Positions 59,566-64,000 of a stretch of DNA of 64,000 nucleotides are shown piece by piece. The translations under genes were made by a program, and so were the position numbers. The DNA comes from Aricia agestis (lineage: Eukaryota > Arthropoda > Insecta > Lepidoptera > Lycaenidae): positions 13,578,001 through 13,642,000 of the forward strand of contig NC_056407.1 of assembly GCF_905147365.1 (NCBI RefSeq), given 5' to 3'. The notes beneath the pieces were generated by a model, which saw only the letters and a program-made list of their open reading frames with translations, searched no databases and was not told the DNA's origin. The stretch's first letter is position 1; the number at the start of each line of letters is the position of its first letter.

Positions 59566-59987
59566 GTAAGATAACATATTTTTAAAGTATTTTGATAAAA
59601 TAATGTAAATATTAATTCAACTTCAACAGGTCAGTAATGTCCATAACAAAGTGGGGAAATTTTCCCCAAACCGGGGAAAATTTTAAATTATTTTTAAATA
59701 ATCAAATAATTAATTTTATTGTCTTTTATTAGTGTCATGTAAGTATTTAGCATACTATTGACCAGTAAATAGGCAGGAATACAATAATAGGGGTGTAGAC
59801 AGTAAACGAAATCTAATACAAATTATTGTTTTTTTTTTGAGAGTTTGTATTATAGAATTACCGAAAATGGACATATTTTACTTAATAACTTTATAATATT
59901 TTTTATATTTCATAAGTGATTTTTTTTTATTGAAATAAGAGTGTATTTATTTTTTATACACATTTTTAGGTGTAACAAAATACTTAT

Positions 59988-60153
59988 GTACTATCAGAGA
60001 AGTTGATTCCTATGCAAATCGGGGACATAAGTAGTTTGGTTGCGTTACGTCAAACCCAGCCGACAGATCACAATTAACATTGACATGACATAAGTATTCG
60101 ACCAAATAACGTTGGTCTGTCAGTTGCATAGGAATCAACTTCCTTGATGGTAC
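59988..60153. mobile_element. 166-bp MITE, copy 2
   Basis: Inverse orientation of 47874-48035: GTACTATCAGAGAAGTTGAT...'tgcataggaatcaacttcct'...GTAC. Loop includes 'ttgcgttacgtcaaacccag'. Confidence 0.8.
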
Positions 60154-60238
60154 ATCTGTAAAATAAATATATTTCCTAAAAATAGTCTACACCCCTATTA
60201 ATTTCTTAATTTACAAAAGTGGATATAACTGTTGTTTG

Positions 60239-60502
60239 ACGACCTCTGTGGCTCAGTGGGTGGGCTGTCGGTGGCTCAAGCCGGGGGTCGCGGGTTCGAA
60301 TCCTGCCGACGGAACAAAAAGTTTTCAAACTTCCTGGGTCATGGGTGTGTATTAAATATGTGTATCATATAATAAAAATCTTAAATATATGTATAGTATA
60401 ACAGTATTAAATATATTTTCGTTGTCTGGTACCCGTAACACAAGTCCTTCAGGTACTTATCACGGGGTCAGACTGACGTGTTGTGAAGCGTCCATAGATA
60501 AA
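60239..60502 (+). mobile_element. tRNA-derived SINE, full length reference copy
   Basis: GACGACCTCTGTGGCTCAGT (A box) ... GGTTCGAATCCTG (B box) ... 'gttgtctggtacccgtaaca' ... 'cagactgacgtgttgtgaag' and 'cgtccatagata'. About 264 bp; A and B boxes intact. Used to recognise the other six copies. Confidence 0.88.
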
Positions 60503-61229
60503 ATTGTTGTCTTAGATTTCCTTCAGTAGTAGGGGAGGGAAGGTGCTATTGGTGTAGTCACCCGAGCGTCATTGAGACCTAGTAGGAATGAAAATTATGA
60601 ATGGACCTCTAGACCAGGAATAAATTTAACACCATGTTAGGTGATTTGATTTGACGTTAGCGCATGGTAGAACTCTCGATAGCTCTAACAGGCCGTTAAC
60701 TGATTTCACAAGCCATTATTTATTTAACATTACTTGATTGTTTAATGAAACGGGTTACGGGACTTAAGTATCTTATATCTTTTCGTATACAGGTTTCTTA
60801 TATAGGTTTCGGGGGCGGTAAATCTGTCTAGCTAGGAATTATTTTTAGAAAATGTCATTTTATTCGTGTTTTATCGAATACCGAGCAAAGCTCGGTCAAA
60901 TAGCTAGTAATAATTTTATTATTGTAAACTATGTGTGTTTGTACATAATCATTATTACTAATAATGTTATGTAAATAATATACTTCTCTGTACGTAATAT
61001 GTGGTTTTTTTTTCTATCTATAGTGTCATAAAAATAATATTTTCATTATGACATCTTTAACAACCGCTTCCATTTCTGAAGCGAAAAAAACATAAAAATA
61101 TGTAGTATAAAAAATACATTTAACTTGTCTGAGTTTACAAAATTTAAAAGTAGGGAAATTTATGATTTATATGGCAACCCTCATATCACGCACACGTCCT
61201 ACACGGGTGGCCATAACTAGGCTTCACTC

Positions 61230-62205
61230 GTGATTAGAGAAGGTTACGTCCGTACTTTTTTTACGTCTGTGCGGCAAAGATTAAAAATCACGACGAGTAA
61301 CGGTTCTTATTTCTTAGGTTTAGAAATAAACCGGAAGTCAGATGGCTCAATCAAAATTGATCAGAAAAGTTACGCGTTTGGAATGCAGGATTGCAAAGCC
61401 GCAGTAACCCCGATCGTAAAAGACAGCGTGCCAGGTTCAAAAGATCAAAATGATTATCATGACTTTCCATACAGACAAGTAGTTGGAGCACTTTCATACT
61501 TGATGGTTGGCACAGGGCACTAGACCAGATATTGCCTATGCGGTTGGAATAGTGTCACGCAAGCTAGATAGCCCAACTCCAGAAGACGTAACGAGAGTAA
61601 AGCGAATCCTACGCTATGTTAAAGGCACCATAGAGTACGGTATCACGTACATGTCTTCCACTGCGGGCCAAGGCATAGAATGCTGCAGTGATGCTGATCA
61701 CGGTGGTGATCAATCGACTGGACGCTCCACAAGTGGCATAATTTGCCTTAACGCCAATGGTGCTATAGGATGGCAAAGTAAACGTCATACTACTGTCGCT
61801 ATATTGTCTACAGAGGCAGAAATAATAGCAGCTAGCGAAGCTGCCAGAGAGATTATTTGGCTTAGACGGATCGTTAAATTTATGCAGGCTAAAACTCTGG
61901 TAGAGAGCACGCCTTTGTACATAGATAACGAATCCGCTATAAGATTGGCTTATGATCCACCTTATGAAACGCACCAGCGTACGAAGCATATAAAGCTGAG
62001 ACATTTCTTCATAAGGCAGTGCGTCCTAGAAAAGGATATAAGAGTTGAGAAGGTTGATACAAAAGATCAACTAGCAGACTTTTTGACTAAGCCGCTATTC
62101 AAGCCGAGGCTTTCCGAACTGTGTAAGCTAGCTCTGGAATGTACAAATAACGAACAGTTGCTTCAGAGGAGAGGGAATGTTAAGAAGGTCGCATATAAGG
62201 TTTGA
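61230..62205 (+). pseudogene. Copia-type pol remnant (RT end and RNase H)
   Basis: Starts 5'-truncated in the RT domain (YFLGLEINR), then YRQVVGALSYLMVGT. A 7-bp duplication at about 61511-61524 (GGCACAGGGCAC) shifts the frame. TRPDIAYAVGIVSRKLDSPT, the RNase H block SDADHGGDQSTGRSTSG and LSTEAEIIAASEAAREIIWL follow. ADFLTKPL near the end and TGA at 62203-62205 are standard for Ty1/copia pol. No LTRs, protease or integrase visible. Confidence 0.88.
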
Positions 62206-62915
62206 ACTATTGTCCGTATCCTAGCAACTGTTATTATTATTGTATTGTCAATAGACTCGAATAAATAAAACGATTGTCGTAAGCAGAAATAAGTTCCACC
62301 TTTTTCTTCCAAAACTCCATCGAAAGTTTCAGTAATCAGTAAAGCGTCTGCCACTTTACTGAATCGACCGACTTGACTTCTTAACTGTATTGACGACAGT
62401 ATATATTATGTCTATGGAATTGACTATTACAGTTTAAAATTTGACTAGACTTTAGACCTGACATTTATCTAAGTATCTAAGTATATATATTAATACGTGA
62501 GCCAAAAACTTTGTATCCCTTTTGACGAAAAACGGGGAAACGTAGGTGAATGAAATTTTGCACAGTTATAGTTTACATGGTGAAGGAGTGCATCGAGCTA
62601 ATATTATTTTGAAATATTGCTTTTATCATAATTTTTTTTAACAAATAAAACATTACACACACTAGGCAAAATGACAGATTTTTGAGTGACAAGCGAATAC
62701 GAACATACGAATTATCATTATATTATGTCTATGCGAATTATACTCTTTTATTTAAGGTTGAAGTCTGTTGACAATAAGGTGACAAATTGAAAATGGATTG
62801 TAGTTTTTTTTATTGAATCTTAGATACTATTAGACAATGCTTACACGGCCAGTCTGAGATTTGCTAAATGATAAATCCCAGAGTTGAAAAAATATGATAA
62901 AGTCAATATTTTTTA

Positions 62916-62988
62916 CAAGGTAGTAGTCCTAATGTCGTTGAAACTAAGGTTGAATTTCGACCATTGGGCGATATCTAGTTATAGAAAA
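62916..62988. repeat. 'gtagtagtcctaatgtcgttg' repeat, copy 2
   Basis: Nearly identical to 18898-18972, and directly followed by copy B of the 215-bp repeat. Confidence 0.6.
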
Positions 62989-62989
62989 A

Positions 62990-63205
62990 CGCAAAAAATT
63001 GTAATCACTGACCTCCATTATACAAGTACGCTGGACCGATGATACCCTTTGAAATGACAGCTATTTTTTGTGCCTATTTGAAGTGGAATCAGCTCCCCCA
63101 TTATTAGGGATAGGAACTAAATTTGACGTAAAAATTACGTTTGAAAGTCGCCATCATGTCGCCATATTGGCGCTGATAGCAGTAGTGGGAGTATTTGGAA
63201 CTAAT
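62990..63205 (+). repeat. Unnamed ~215-bp dispersed repeat, copy B
   Basis: Reverse complement of 28690-28915; contains 'cgccatattggcgctgatag' and 'aagtggaatcagctccccca'. The small ORF here (63068-63253) is not conserved in copy A. Confidence 0.6.
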
Positions 63206-63599
63206 ACTAGTGATGTACAACCGTCTTTTCCATTATCGATGAAATGTTTCTAGATTCAGATAATGTCGACCATTAGGACAAAAATATTAAATTGAATAAT
63301 ACAAACGCTACATATTTGTATTAAAGATTACAGACTTCCTCTCCGTAATTTAGATAGGCGTAATAAATTAACAACGATTTTATACGTAGATAACGTGATG
63401 TAGCAGTACCTATCTATAATCCATTTATTTTTACCAGTTAGCACTACGAAAAACTAAAAACAAAACTGAAGATAAGCTTCTAACGACAACTTTGTTGTAT
63501 TGTATTTTCTAATTTCATTTCTAATATTATCAAAGTAGTGCTACAGTGTATCGTATTAAAGCTGAACAAAGTTGAATAAGTGTTCTGTGTGATTAGACC

Positions 63600-63875
63600 C
63601 TAACTAATCTCATCATATAATATTATAAAGTGGAAAAGTTTGTTTGAACGCTCTAATCTCAGGAACTGCTGGTCCAATTTGAACAATTATTTCAGTGTTA
63701 GACAGCCCATTTTATATATTTTATCACGCTGAGACTAATAGGAGCTAAGAAATAGAAGAAAATGTGGAAAACGCGGGGGAATGTATAACGTGAAGGATTA
63801 TATAGGCTATTTTTTAATGTAATTAGATATTTACGTGGGAGAAGCCGCGCAGAAAGTCTAGTAATAATATAAAAG
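63600..63875 (+). repeat. Dispersed 'gtttgaacgctctaatctcaggaa' repeat
   Basis: Phrases 'gaactgctggtccaatttga' and 'tatttcagtgttagacagcc' ending 'gagaagccgcgcagaaagtc' look like a widespread lepidopteran repeat. The last 125 bases show nothing identifiable. Confidence 0.5.
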
Positions 63876-64000
63876 TTCCCTATTTATTTATGGATCTAGC
63901 AAGCCAATTTTTATCGATTTACTTATCTCATTTGATTTTCGCTATTTTGGCGCTGATTGCAGAAGCGAGAGGGAAATCAACTAATTGGATAATGCGATCC

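Noticed and set aside
60239..60312. tRNA gene with A and B boxes
   Set aside because: The same segment occurs seven times with a common non-tRNA body and tail and has no proper acceptor stem; it is a SINE head.
61609..62004. Minus-strand ORF of 131 codons opposite copia RNase H
   Set aside because: Antisense shadow of a clear copia RNase H domain.

Overview
This window is AT-rich, intron-bearing insect DNA, almost certainly from a moth or butterfly (Lepidoptera). The evidence is its dispersed repeats: about fifteen copies of a (GTCY)n-microsatellite MITE (MINE-2-like), at least seven copies of one tRNA-derived SINE, the repeat tail ending in 'gtcggtt', and a short (CCTAA)n insect-telomere tract. 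Everything was read by eye; no homology search was run.

Two host genes lie head to tail on the + strand. (1) Positions 2754-23593 hold the 3' part of an integrin alpha gene. Sixteen coding exons join in phase to 688 codons plus stop, covering the last beta-propeller blades with Ca2+ loops, thigh and calf domains, a transmembrane helix and a GFFFRKR cytoplasmic tail. The 5' exons lie off the left edge. (2) Positions 30107-45231 hold a complete fatty acyl-CoA reductase (FAR) gene. Ten exons give 447 codons plus stop, with GxxGxxG, YxxxK and a C-terminal FAR domain. Its third intron is 6.6 kb and holds a 1.2-kb inverted repeat and two LINE copies.

Between the genes (23.6-30.1 kb) are a degenerate THAP-type zinc-finger gene in two exons, a second THAP-like fragment, a truncated LINE and several fold-back MITEs. 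Downstream of FAR (46-64 kb) the window is essentially a transposon field. It contains a DIRS-like tyrosine-recombinase retrotransposon (about 51.3-58.1 kb) split by a 4.06-kb hAT-like element with a perfect 8-bp target duplication. That element carries two further LINE fragments and a MITE. Beyond it are a palindromic repeat block, a third THAP-like first exon, SINEs and a 5'-truncated copia-type reverse transcriptase/RNase H.

Nested insertions are the dominant theme. In several cases the pre-insertion sequence can be read from the opposite palindrome arm or from a paralogous copy, giving exact element ends and target duplications (TAA, TTAA, TTA, TA, and four 8-bp hAT duplications). I found no CRISPR array, functional tRNA or rRNA gene, bacterial operon, or clearly novel multi-gene system.
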